Assembly (NCBI GenBank): GCA_947650285.1
Contig: CANTFL010000471.1
Location: forward strand, 62,001-126,000
From: Hyaloperonospora brassicae
Taxonomy: Eukaryota > Oomycota > Peronosporomycetes > Peronosporales > Peronosporaceae
Direction: 5' to 3'
Length of the DNA: 64,000 nucleotides
Shown: positions 34,671 to 45,736 of the stretch, piece by piece
How positions within the stretch are numbered: the stretch's first letter is position 1
Layout of the letters: every line of letters starts with the position of its first letter
The notes under the pieces: generated by a model
The model's input: only the letters and a program-made list of their open reading frames with translations
The model's database searches: none
What the model was told of the DNA's origin: nothing
Translations under genes and position numbers: made by a program

Positions 34671-35034
34671 GAAGCGCAGTGTTGTCATTCGTTTCACCCA
34701 TTCTCCGTCAAAAGACCATGAATTCACACGTGTCACCCACTCTGTTCGAATGGGTTATTTATATGCCAGAGCATAGGACGTGTTGCAGTTGAGGCCATGT
34801 ACATGATGGGTTTCGAGCAAAAGGGTACGCATCAAAAGTGCACAAATACCGACATTCGTGCAAACAGGTATCAGAGCAAACGTCATATCACCTTATCTAT
34901 TCCTAACACAATCAGCTCCCAACTGATTCAACGTCGACTTTTATTCGTGTGTCTGATTCCCGCACTCTATCACATGCGTTATTGCCCCCTACCTGCCTTT
35001 ACGTCAGCTCGCTCGAGCGCTATTTCTCGAGCCC

Positions 35035-36962
35035 ATGCCGCCTCGCCGCTCGCTCAAGCAGCACGACGCGACCGCCGAGTCGCACACGCGCAAGATGAGG
35101 CGCCAGCGCGCACTCGACCAGGTGCGCAAGGACAAGCGCCACAGCGCCGTGCAGACCAAACGGCGGCGTCCCGTGTCGACCGCCCGCCCGGTGCCACGTA
35201 GCGGCCGCAGTCTTTCCGCGCTGGTCGAGTGCCTGCGCGGCGGCGGAGACGACAATAGCGCGTCGGGTGTACTACCGATTGAGGCGCGTGTTGAGGCGCT
35301 TCGGGAGATTCGACTGGTGCTGGCGGGCGCACAGGAGACGCGAGAGGACGAGTTCGAGGAAATAGAGCAGCTGATTGCGTTAGGGGTACGTATTGGTGGA
35401 CGACGATGGGCGGTAGGGTCGGTCGACTGTAGCCATGTTGTGTCCTGCTTGAGCCAATGAGCAGACAGACGGCAGCACCCGGAAGACCGAGTACTGACAA
35501 AAGCGGTCTTGTTGACTTATGTATGTATTGTTGATGTGGTGTTGCTGTTGCCTGTGTCGGGTTGTCGATTTCTGATTACGTGGGCCAGATTGTACCTATT
35601 CTAGTGGCACTACTGGACTCGGCAGCACCTCTCCATAGTGCCTCGCGGTTGGCCGAAGAAGTGTATCGAGAGGTGTTGTGGTGCTTAACAAACATCGCGA
35701 GCGGCAGTTACGAACACACGAAACTCGTGGTGCCAGCTGTCCCTCGATTGGTGGAGCTGCTGGAGTCGTCGAGTCAGTTGTTGGCTGGACATGCCGCCTG
35801 GACGCTGGGGAACATTGCCGCGGACTGCAATGAGTTTCGCCAGCACCTCATTGCCAATGGAGTGGTCGTGCCTCTTGTCCAGCGATTGGGCACTTTTGGC
35901 GAGACCGAAGCAGCAGCCGAAGTGGCGAAAACAAGTGCCTGGGCCTTGTCGAATTTAGCTCGTGGGTTTGAGACCCGAGCGAAACCTTTTGTGGACGCAG
36001 GAATCATTCCCGTCGTGGTCCAGGGACTCGCCCGGCCTCGTGCAGGGGCTTTGTTCAGTGACGACATTGTGGTGGAAGTCGCGTGGCTCTTGAGCTTCTT
36101 GACGGCACGGGAAGAAGAGTGTCTACGGCTGATGCTGGACGCCGGGCTCGTGGACGTTTTGTTGCCGTACTTTTCGACAACCGACCACGTCCTGTTGACG
36201 CCAATTCTACGTGTGTTTGGCAATGTTTGCTGCGGCTCGGCGGACCACCACACGGACGCGTGGCAGCTGCCATACGTTCGTCGGTTGGTGAGTGCCGAGT
36301 CTGTGGCGTTTGTGCCAAAGCTGTGCGAGTTTCTGCAGCAAACAGGCACACAGCAAACAGCGTTGGCGGTAGAAGCAGCGTGGGTGATTTCGAACTTGGC
36401 GGCAACGGAGGTGGCAATTGTCGACCGGCTGATGCAGGCCCAAGTACTCCCGCTGCTGGGTCAGCAGTTCAAAGAAGGTGGCTACGACGTGCGCCGCGAA
36501 GTGGCATTTGCGCTTACCAACATTGCGTTGACCAGTGCAGCACATCTGGACGACGTGTTGGCCCTCGATGTGGTCAAGGGCTTTCTGCATCTCCTCACTG
36601 TTGCTGACATTGCGGTTGTGGGTAACTCGCTACGCTTTATCGAGAACGTGCTGCGCGTGGCGCCTCGAGGGGCGTTACTGGTCGAGACGAACGAGGGCAT
36701 TGATGCACTCGAGACTGTGCAATTTGAATGCGGTGACGAGCGCTTGTCACAGTGGGCAGCCGCGTTGGTCAATGAGTTTTACGGAGAGAACTATGGCATC
36801 CACTCGCCGCCAAGCGCCGGTGCAGAATTTACGGAGTTTGGCGGATCGTCAGGAGAGCCGATGATGCAGCTGTCTTTCGACACTTCCCAGCAATCGCCTG
36901 CTTCGGGTACTGCAGGTCGAGGTCGCGGTGCCCACATGACTACGCCTGCGTGGAAGAAGTAA
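35035..36962 (+). CDS. Importin subunit alpha (two exons)
   Basis: Adaptor that binds classical nuclear localisation signals and, through its N-terminus, importin beta. Exon 1 (35035-35385) starts MPPRRSLKQHD and contains the basic importin-beta-binding segment (TRKMRRQRALDQVRKDKR, residues 18-35). Intron 35386-35588 (203 bp, GTACGT...CCAG) lies in phase 0. Exon 2 (35589-36962) resumes at IVPILVALLDS and carries the armadillo repeats, with the Trp/Asn pairs that hold NLS side chains: REVLWCLTNIAS, HAAWTLGNIAAD, TSAWALSNLARG and EAAWVISNLAAT. One repeat has lost the Asn (EVAWLLSFLTA) and one has Phe for Trp (EVAFALTNIAL). The total is 574 residues, slightly longer than the common 520-540, owing to the N-terminal basic region. 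It ends 83 bp before the next possible start codon. Confidence 0.92.
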
Positions 36963-37016
36963 CACAACGGACTCTTTGGCAATCAGAGTATCAGAGACAA
37001 CACCTGGCGACAGCTC

Positions 37017-37030
37017 AACTCATTTGCCTG
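37017..37030 (+). promoter_or_regulatory. Initiator-like motif before the 37046 frame
   Basis: AACTCATTTGCCTG partly matches the oomycete initiator. It lies only 16-29 bp from the ATG, which is close. Confidence 0.3.
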
Positions 37031-37045
37031 TGCCGTGTTGCAATC

Positions 37046-38103
37046 ATGATTGCAGCTGCAGTGTGTGTAGCTGTGGCTGCCGTCTGCGATAATGTCCCAA
37101 GTGTAGGTTCTAGCGTCGCTAGATGTACGAACACGACGGGTCATATTGGGACTGCGGAGAGCAAGCGAAGAGAACGAAGCAGCAAAGGAAATGAGAATGC
37201 GGCTATTGAGCACCAGAGTACATCGCGTTTGTTTCTGCTAGACCACCACCACCTTGTAAGTCTCCGTTAAATGTATACCCACCGCAAGTCAGCCACGCTG
37301 CGGCACAACAACGAGCGACGACCAACTAACGTCGCTACTGGCCCAGTCGAACTGGAGAGCGGAGCCAAAGCCTCGAACCAGACGACACGTGGGCCCCCTC
37401 ACCAACTTGTGGTCCCACCCCTCGTGTCAACAGCGTCATGTCCGACATGGCGCCAAACTGCACTCAGTCGCTGACTCTGAGCAGTGTGGAACGACTGCAG
37501 CAGACACGACGCGTCGAGGAGTTGTCACGGAACGGCAGACGAGGTCGGTCTGCCCGCTCTCCGTCGACGCAGCACAACGCCGTCTTGTCTGCTTCACGAC
37601 TGATCAAACGCCGAAGACGACATCGACGACATCGACGTCCAATCCTTCGGAAGCGCTTGGCCAACGTGGTCAGCGAGAGTCGTACGCTCAGCCCATCCCG
37701 ACCGCTAGCACTTGTCTCGCCCCTTGTCTTGACTCTGCATCGCTGCCCGCGCCTTTCCAGTCGGTAGCCCATTTGTCGCCCCGCTGCATGTCCAAAGCCT
37801 TTCGCGAGGCTTCAGCTGCTTGTAGCGCCGCCAAAAGGCCCGCACAGCCACGACGCAAGCGAGCAACGAGTTTGCTTCACGACGTTGCGCTCGGCAGTCA
37901 GTATGAACCTCAAACTGTGCTGCGGCACGACGCGACGTGAGGCAGTCGGTACATGTCGCTCGCGTCTTGACAAGTGCAGTCGTGACAAGTGCAGTCGTGA
38001 CATTTGCTCGCTCGGTCTGGAAACTTGCTACGGATGGGCGATGAGACGTCAGGCGTCGTGTCGAGAGCGATTGGTTGCGGCAGCCATTGTGCTGTCCGTC
38101 TGA
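37046..38103 (+). CDS. Hypothetical small secreted or membrane protein, spliced model
   Basis: Not recognised. ATG 37046 opens a frame starting MIAAAVCVAVAAVCDNVPS, which has the look of a signal peptide. Exon 1 reaches a perfect donor GTAAGT at 37256. A 91-bp intron with a CTAAC branch site and GGCCCAG acceptor (to 37346) joins it in phase to a long frame (37347-37937) rich in Ser, Thr, Arg and Cys, with a basic patch QPRRKRATSLLHD. A possible second intron (GTGAGG 37938 to an acceptor at 37980 or 37995) would lead to an exon ending RLVAAAIVLSV at 38103; without it the frame stops at 37938-37940. The region is GC-rich, where chance frames are common, and low complexity prevents family recognition. 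Confidence 0.35.
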
Positions 38104-39174
38104 CCACTCAGTCGTAGATCAGTCGACATACAAAGTGGCAGGTGCCACGCAGTACCCGACACCACTGGACCACATGACGAGGGAGCGCGCCATCTGGCCG
38201 TGGCCTTCCTGCAGTCGCTTCGCAGGGACGTCCCGTATACATTTTCGACTGCGTCGTCATTGGCGACTGGGATGGAGACGTCACCACTCGAGCAGCTCGT
38301 GTGTATTACAGCCGTTTCCACTGGATCACTCTGGGGCTGTCCACCAGCAGTCAAGCGGTGCACAGTAGTAGCAACACCACCACCAGCAGCAGCAGCAGGA
38401 GTCCATCTCGTTTGGTGGAGGAACACACAGTGTCTTTGTCGCGATCCGTCCAGGCGATTGTCGTAGCAACTCTCTTGACCGTAGCTGCTGCCACGTCGCG
38501 AGGACCAGTCACGTCGTTGTCAGTGACCATGACGCCGAGTCGGGATTGCAATCGAGTCACCGCCCCATCGGCAGACTGTCTCCACCTCATTCCCTCCACA
38601 ACAGGCAGAAGTAGTAGTGCAGCCGACCCAGTCTCGATACAATGAACGGTGGTGGCTGCCAGTTGGCTGTCACGCTGCAGGTTCGCTACCACGTGCGTGC
38701 AGCATAACGGACTCGTCCAGACGATACACGAGACAGGTTGACGGTGCAATGAGATCACGTGACTGGTCGTGAGGTCCTCCGCACTATGCTGTGCCGAGCT
38801 GGAAACGTATCGATCGATCCCGTGCCGTCCGGAACGCCGCGGAACACCGATCGCTCTGCTTCGTCTCGCTTATCGCGTTCGCCGCCACGTCCATCGCCGA
38901 TTGTTGTCGTCCATCTAAACAGACATTTCTTTGGTGATACAAGCGCATCTCGGGACTCAACAGACGGTGCGCACCCGTAGCACCTTGTGCATGTCCCTTG
39001 TATCATCATGACCAACACTGCTTTCGCTGTGCGAAAGAAATTCCTCCTCGTCGTCGTCGCAAGATGTTGCCATCACAAGCTGCCGACCTCTCCCTCCACC
39101 CCCTTCCGAGACGATCCGAGTTGCACACGGTCGAACACACGAGGCAGGAGCGATTGCGCTTGCTCGTTAGACTT
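38104..39174. other. Intergenic stretch with low-complexity DNA
   Basis: Contains an imperfect CAC/CAG trinucleotide run (about 38375-38400). No convincing gene. Confidence 0.45.
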
Positions 39175-39310
39175 ATCGGTCCATCTATCCATCTATCCAT
39201 CTAGTCTACCTACCTATCCATCTATCTACCTACCTATCCATCTACCTATCGATCTATCTTTCTACCTTTTCCTACCTACCTACCTTCCTACCTACCTAGC
39301 TGGCTGGCTG
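39175..39310. repeat. Tetranucleotide-type tandem repeat (CTAT/CTAC)n
   Basis: Imperfect 4-bp units CCAT, CTAT, CTAC and CTTT repeat from about 39175, degrading to GCTGGCTGGCTGG near 39300. Confidence 0.9.
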
Positions 39311-39534
39311 GCATGGCTCTAGGTGTCGTCGTAGAGAGCACGGATGTCCACCGCTTTTTCGAAGAGCTTACTCACGGGCGACCTGGTCTAAGGCTCATGT
39401 TAGACAAGCAAACCAGCCCATTCTCTAGACTTGCGAGGACGTGGTCTACCTACAAAAACAAAAACTCGTGGTGCAATGCTGTTCGATCGTGACGAGAGAG
39501 AATCTTCAGTCTGCCAGCAGCTGCCCGTGCGAGG

Positions 39535-40960
39535 TCAGAAACGTGACCGTTTACACAACGCCGACTGACGCATGAATCGCTTTCGCTGAGCTGCGGGCAG
39601 ACGTTTCAGGCGTGGAGCGACATCAGAGAGCGCACTGCCCGCAACGATCGCCTGCACGTCCGTGAGTAATTGGGCGGAGAGAAGGGGACGGACACCGTCG
39701 ACCACGGGCACGCCAGTGCTGCGACATTGGTCGCTCCGATCTACTTCGGCACTCGCGGGGACTCCCCTCTCGCCGCGGATCCTTTTGCTCTGGATGAGTA
39801 GGGGTGCTAGTGGATTCTTTCGAGATCGAATCGCTCCTTCACGTGCACACGAAGTGCAAGGAAGGAACCGATGGTCAAGTTTGCTTCGGGCAGAGCCGAG
39901 GCTCGTCGATCCATGCCTCGAGATAGGGCAGTGGCTCTGGAAGAAGAACTGAGCTTGCCTAGGATCCCTACGGGCACCGGCCATCCTGACGTGACAAAAA
40001 TTGGCTCGGCGCAAATCGAAGCGGAGGCTGTCAGACTTCAACGAGGAATGCTGCATCACCGATGGACATTGTGAAGTGGTCCATCGATAGCAACCAGCGC
40101 ATGCACGCCAGCACGAAAGAGGCCGCGGTCGAATGGTGCAATAGGGTTTGCAAGTGCATAAAAGAAAGAGCAGCAGTCGGCAAGCGCCGTGGTCGTGCCG
40201 CGACTTTGTCGCCACTGCTCACGCCTTAGCTTCTAAGAACTTCGAAGCCTAGTAATCCCGTCAGTCACTTTTATTTGCGTGCATCGCCGAGCGTGCCAGG
40301 CGCGTCGACTGGATACCGATGGTGCACGTTCTTGAGGTGGCGATGCAAAGGGATGCAGTGGCCCGAGTGCGTGGCTCCCGCTCGTGCCTTGCTGTCTGTA
40401 TCCATGCAGATAGCATCACAAACAACAACTAACAGGACGAAATGCAGACTGAGGATGATTACCGGACACACTTTCGTGCCGGCCATGAGGAACGAACAGC
40501 CGAAGCCCAGTCGAGCTGGCGATCTCGACGACATCGACGGACTACGCGATCGGTTCTGTTTTAGCAGTCGGGCCACCATGCGCAGCTACTTTTCTTCATC
40601 CGCTGAACCGACGGGATGGTGTTCACCACCACCACGTTCTGTGCTTCTTCCGCAGCCGTTCCAGTCGACGGCGAGTCGCACGTGAGTGGGACACGCGCAC
40701 GAGGACACCCCACGCGCGCACGTCCAATACCACTTCCGCCTCGATGCGATGACTCGACGTCGCGACAAGTTCTCGGCCATCAGGCAGGTACTTGCTTCCG
40801 ACGGGCGTCGCACACCGTTGCACCGGGAAACACAGGATGACTGTCATCAAGTCGCAGTCAAAGCCTCTGGTCGAGCCGTTCGTTCGACACACAACTCGCG
40901 CACAGGAGGAGCTGCGGCTCCACAGTCTGTCGTGCGGTCGATAGCTCGTGAAAAACACAC
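39535..40960 (-). CDS. Unresolved minus-strand gene, several possible exons
   Basis: Protein-like stretches occur in more than one frame on the minus strand. One is GSKYLPDGRELVATSSHR with RRRLERLRKKHR (40630-40800). Another is SSGDKVAARPRRLPTAALSF with DHFTMSIGDAAFLVE (40220-40035). A third is VDGVRPLLSAQLLTDVQAIV with SDVAPRLKRLPAAQRKR, ending at stop 39535. They could be exons of one gene, but I could not find a consistent set of splice sites. Family unknown. The exon limits are not supported; only the suspicion of coding on this strand is. Confidence 0.22.
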
Positions 40961-41344
40961 GCCCTGCAACGACCGCGTCAACACACGTCTCTCCTTTCCA
41001 TCATCCCCTCTTTGCCCCGGAACACTGTCACGTCTTTGTCGCCAAAGTCGTCGTCAAAGCCGTCACCGTCGTTTCTGGTCGTCGCGGTCGAGAAAATCCG
41101 TCCGCGAGAAAAGGGGTGAAACCATCCGCCCCGAGCGCGTCCCCGACGGCCTTTACGGCCGCAGTCCGATCCCGTGCCACTTTGCAGCTGGTGGCCCCTT
41201 CCCCCGCGTCGTCGCGGCTCTGTCCCCGTAAAGGCCCGGGCTTTTTACACTGGTCACACACAACCGGCAGCCAGCGAACTCGCGTGGACCACACCCACTT
41301 CGTCCCGTCTGTAACCAGCTGCTCGCCATGCTCGACGTCTGCAT

Positions 41345-41359
41345 TCTCATTTCCCATTT
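41345..41359 (+). promoter_or_regulatory. Oomycete initiator plus flanking promoter region of the bHLH-PAS gene
   Basis: TCTCATTTCCCATTT matches GCTCATTYYNCAWTTT at all but the first base. It lies 143-157 bp upstream of ATG 41502, which argues against translation starting at the further upstream in-frame codons. Confidence 0.6.
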
Positions 41360-41501
41360 GGCCTTTCGCCACAAAAGCGTCGACCCGCACGTACCCGTGT
41401 ATACAGCCAGCACCCGTGTATACACACCGTCACCCACCCACAAAACCTTTGCGCCTCTCTCTCTCTCTCTTTCTCACTTCGCTTCGCATCGCTCGGTCGC
41501 T

Positions 41502-42689
41502 ATGCTCGCGCCCACGTCCGACTATGGGTACACGCCGTCGCCGTCCATGGGCTACGAGCTGCACCACCTCCAGAGCGGCGAGCGCCCCAAGCTCTTTATG
41601 CAGCCGCCCGTGACGGGCGTCGACTCGTACGGCCACATGGTCCTGCACCACACGTCGAGCCACCCGCACCACGTCATGACCCCCCAGCCGCAACAACACG
41701 CCATGACACCTCAACATCAACATCAACATCAGCAACAACACGCCATGACACCTCAACATCAACATCAGCAACAGCACGCGCTCAGTGAGACAGAGCCCCT
41801 GATGATGAACGTGCAGGGCCCGTCCGGCCACTACTACCCGCCGCCGCAGCTCGGCACGCACATGCTCCACGTGTCGTCCGACTACGAGGCCTACAGCACG
41901 AACGGCAACGTGGTCGTGACGCCGTCGAGCGTGCGGTCCCATCGCGGCTCGAAGCGCTCGCGCGAGGACCTGAACCTCAAGGAGAAGAAGCGCATGTTCA
42001 AGCTCAACGACCGCATCAACCAGCTCAAGGACATGCTGGACGAGGCGGGCGTGCAGACCAAGAAGAACAAGCAGTCGGTGCTCGACAACGCCGCACATTA
42101 CATTGAGATGCTGCGCAGCAATTTGCTCATTGCCAAGCAAAAGGCCGAGCGCGCCGAGAAACAGACAGAGGTCTTTCGCTCGCAAGCGCAGCAGCACGCG
42201 GTCTGCAGCGCCGACAAAGTCGTGCACGGCGTGTTCCAGAAGTCGACGACGCCGCGCGTTGTCATGGACCTGTCGCTGCAGCCCATTACGTTCAACAAGG
42301 CGTTTGTCAAGCACACGGGGCTGTCAGAGGGGGCGCTCAAGACGCAGCAGACGCTGCGGCCGTACTTGTGTGCCGACCAGGACGAGCTCGAGAGCATCAT
42401 GAAGACCGTGTGCGAGACCAACCAGTCGATCAGCACGGTGGTCCAGACGTCCGTGGATGGCGAGCGCGACGTGGCGGTCACGCTCGTGGCGGCAGTCGTC
42501 ACGGACGACGCGGGCAAAGCGACGAACGTCGAGTTCAGTCTCATTCCGATCAAGACGCACCACCAAACGACACGCAGACCGATGCGCGTGACGCATGAAG
42601 CACGAGGAGGACGGCTGGACGAAGCAGAGCTGTCAGCGAGCGAGTCGCTGACCGATGGCGAGCCCACGGACGACAACCCGCGGCTGTGA
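41502..42689 (+). CDS. bHLH-PAS-like transcription factor
   Basis: A 395-residue nuclear regulator. Residues 1-95 are rich in Gln, His, Pro and Tyr, with a tandem HAMTPQHQHQ repeat (about residues 66-92). The bHLH domain is at about 150-210: KRSREDLNLKEKKRMFKLND is the basic region/helix 1, and KQSVLDNAAHYIEMLRSNLL is helix 2, running into a Lys/Glu/Gln-rich extension that could form a coiled coil. A PAS-like fold follows at about 243-350 (FQKSTTPRVVMDLSLQPITF...AFVKHTGLSE...VEFSLIPI). The tail is acidic. Single exon. The frame is open upstream to 41328, but the initiator at 41345-41359 and the CT-rich leader favour 41502. bHLH proteins with one PAS-like domain occur in stramenopiles; DNA target and partner are unknown. 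Confidence 0.85.
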   Translation: MLAPTSDYGYTPSPSMGYELHHLQSGERPKLFMQPPVTGVDSYGHMVLHHTSSHPHHVMTPQPQQHAMTPQHQHQHQQQHAMTPQHQHQQQHALSETEPLMMNVQGPSGHYYPPPQLGTHMLHVSSDYEAYSTNGNVVVTPSSVRSHRGSKRSREDLNLKEKKRMFKLNDRINQLKDMLDEAGVQTKKNKQSVLDNAAHYIEMLRSNLLIAKQKAERAEKQTEVFRSQAQQHAVCSADKVVHGVFQKSTTPRVVMDLSLQPITFNKAFVKHTGLSEGALKTQQTLRPYLCADQDELESIMKTVCETNQSISTVVQTSVDGERDVAVTLVAAVVTDDAGKATNVEFSLIPIKTHHQTTRRPMRVTHEARGGRLDEAELSASESLTDGEPTDDNPRL

Positions 42690-45663
42690 GTCGAGCGAGC
42701 GAGCGAGCGAGCTCCTTGTCGAGTATGGACGACGAGAGGCAGATGGCAGCTGTCTGTCGTCTGCGCGCGCGATCGATCGCGAGGCCGACCGCTGTGCAGG
42801 TCGGGTGTGCGTGCCGTGTGAGTGCTGTGTGTTGGCGTAGGAAAAGTAGTCGAGTACAACGAGTACATTGTAATGCAAAGAGTGTCCTGTATGACCCATA
42901 GATGCGCCTCTTCCTCCTTCCTCTCTCTCTTTCTCCCCCACCCCCCACACACACACTCATTCACGTTCACGTTCTCGCTCCAAAAGAGACACAGTCGAGC
43001 GCGAACGGGACCACAGCAGCCCATAGTCAGCGAGTTTTGCATCAGGACGCGCTGCTGTCCAACGCCAGTCGCGAGCCACATGAAGTCGCGATGGCGCTAC
43101 GCATCGCGTGAGGCGTCAACAGCCACTGGTCGGTACCAGCTGCTAGATACCGTCTTCCTGCGCTTGGTCCGACAGCAGTATACACTATTGCCGGAACAAG
43201 AGCCATCTGGACGTTTGCATAGCGCCCGAGTGAGCCAGTAGTATTCCACGTGGCTGCCGCGTATACCTGACCACTTGGCGCGGCTATGCACCTGGCTCGT
43301 CCATAGTTGACAGCTCAACGAACTGATTGCATGCAGGCGGTAGCTACGGTCACGCGACATCGCACGAAGAAGATTCTGCGAAGGTTCTTCGTGTGGCAGC
43401 AGCCAGTCGCTGTCGCGACGTCGTAGCGCAGTTGTAGCGTTGTGCCCGGGCACGATCGGTCCTGCAGCCGGTAGCACTGCGAGTCGATACTGACCCGTCG
43501 TACCATATCTCCGCAGCCGGTAGGAGGGCGCTCGTGTTTGCCATCACGTGGCACGAGCTGCTGTGATTGCTCGTCGTGTGAGAGCGACCGGTAAGAAAGG
43601 GCTTTGCAATCGTTCCTCAATATACCTCACTTTTACTACTAAGAAAGGGCTTTGCAATACGGTACACGCGTGCAGCACGCTCGAAGGAGGCAGTCGCGTA
43701 CCGTCTGACGGGCAGTAGTAGCGGCCATGTACCGGCTCTGCGCAGTGCCAGTCGACCAGCGGAGGAGAGTGACGACTGCCTCAAGTGGGCGTCGTCTCGA
43801 GTCGTTCGGTCGAGAGAAAGAGAGAGAGGGAGTTAGTTGCATAAACAGGACGTTGTCGAGATTTTGAGTGCGTCCTTGAAGTTTGCGGCTGTATGTGTAT
43901 GTGTCCGCGCGCGTGCGAGCGCAAACGTTGAAGGTCGCGAATGCCCATCTGACCAGAGCAGCGGTGGGAACGTGTGGGTTCCTCTTTGATCGCACCGCCG
44001 ATTGGCACATTCGCGTCGATTGCGGCCACGGGGGGGCGGGTGTCCGTCCCCGCACGTTCCGCTCTTTTCGCGCTCGAGCTGCGCGGATGCCCTCCTCCTC
44101 CTATCTCTGTAGATGGTCCAGTGGATGTCAGCTCTTTCCATGTAAAACATGTCTTGGAATGCCGACGCGGAGTTGTACAGCACTTGCGGGATGGAAAGAG
44201 GGAGGCGGATGCTGCGAACTTTGTAAAGTACGCCTGTCGTTGTCGAGTTTCTGTGGAGTGAGGAGTGAGTTTGACGTGTGTCTAAATCTAGCCATGACCC
44301 AGATCGGACCATCCGTTCGCGCTAGGTAGGACATGCCAGCAGCAAAAAGCTGTCCTATCAAAACATGAGCGAAAGTCCAAGTGACCGCCGGGTCAACAAC
44401 GACTCTGTTACCTCTGGACTTGTACACCTATCGATTCGTTTGTATCGCGACGGTAGTCCCACTGTCACGTGACTATGCAAAAGATGTAACATGCACTGCA
44501 AGACTTCCGTAGCTATGGCTTTACCGTAGGGATGTCCCGTGCAGATTTCGTGGGCTGTGTACGTCACCAGATGCTGCAATTGACCTGCAACGACATTGAT
44601 TACATGCGACGTCGAGACAGTCATGTGTCGTAAGTACCGTAATGCATCTTCCCGGGACCCGACATGCCAACTTCTTGTGCTTACGGGAAGCTACATGTAG
44701 AGCGTGATGAAAAGAGCCGCAGTACCACGAAAGTGGTCGGGAAGACGACGACGTTAGCAGTGTCTAACATCAGCTCCGCTTGTTCTCATTTGTTCCTACT
44801 TCCATTGCAGCGATCACGATGATCAACGACCAGATCATCTGCGATACTACCAAGTAATGTGGAAAGCGGCGGTGTATTCCGTCGCGTGAGACGCCTGGAC
44901 AAGTCATGCGTATTAAGCAAACGGATCTACATGCTCACAGCTACTAACAGCTGATGCAGTTTCCCTCATTGGATTTGTGCGAAAGACGCTTCTGCCAAAG
45001 AAGAACGTGTTGGCACTTGCAGAATATCTACAACTTTTGAGCTCGTAACGTCGTGCTGCCAGCAGCAGTGCGAGCCATCATGGAGAGCAAGACGCAAACA
45101 AGCGTGAAGTCTGGAAGACAGCTACTTCGGTCTCTTACTGACGGGGAGCACAACATTACACACCGTTGCAGACCCTCCAGACTTTCTCCGTGTGCTTGTA
45201 ATTCGGCGTGTCCACCACAGAAACAGCGAGCTCGTGATGCGGAAGGAAAGCGTTTGCTCGAAGCAGCGTGTCGGAGCGTTCGCCCGCAAGTACATTCGGC
45301 GATGCTATAGACCGTGTGACCGGTCTTCTAAAGCCTCTCCACCTGAACTCACTGGTTGATGACGGCCGTTGCGAGTGACCGCCATGGTCAACTATGCTCA
45401 ACAACTCTCGGCATGTCGCCATATGTAAAGTGTCTTTGCCGTCGCGCAGGCGCTTTGTACTTCTTTAGGCGTAATTGCTTAGTGCATGCAGCAAGGAGAT
45501 CTCCCCCTTACACTTGTACCCTACTATATACACTGGGCCCCACTATAGGGTGCTTTCCGCCCAGGGAAGGGTGTCGGTAACCCGACTTTTGATGGGTCTT
45601 GGTCGCTCGGCCATCGGTGTCCGAAAGAACAAAGTTTAAAGTGCTGTAAAAAAGGCGAAAAGG
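42690..45663. other. Intergenic stretch, no confident gene
   Basis: The first 200-300 bp probably contain the 3' end of the bHLH transcript. Further on there is a 19-bp direct repeat TAAGAAAGGGCTTTGCAAT (43592-43610 and 43640-43658). Only scattered frames without motifs are otherwise present. Confidence 0.45.
45639..45661 (-). terminator. Pol III terminator of tRNA-Glu
   Basis: T4 then T6 on the minus strand within 25 bases after the tRNA. Confidence 0.7.
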
Positions 45664-45736
45664 TTCCCACACCGGGACTCGAACCCGGGTCTGCTGGGTG
45701 AAAGCCAGCTATCCTAACCACCTAGACTATATGGGA
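45664..45736 (-). tRNA. tRNA-Glu (anticodon UUC)
   Basis: On the minus strand the acceptor TCCCATA pairs with TGTGGGA (one G-U). The D arm is TAGTCTAGGTGGTTAGGATA. The anticodon arm is GCTGGCTTTCACCCAGC, with loop CTTTCAC and anticodon TTC. The T arm is ACCCGGGTTCGAGTCCCGG. The B box GGTTCGAGTCC is canonical. No intron, and CCA is not encoded. The D loop has one G more than most eukaryotic tRNA-Glu genes. Downstream on the minus strand, TTTT and TTTTTT tracts (45639-45661) serve as Pol III terminators. Confidence 0.97.

Noticed and set aside
41430..42314. 294-codon minus-strand frame opposite the bHLH gene
   Set aside because: Mirror frame of a GC-rich coding sequence, with no motif and a composition dictated by the real gene.
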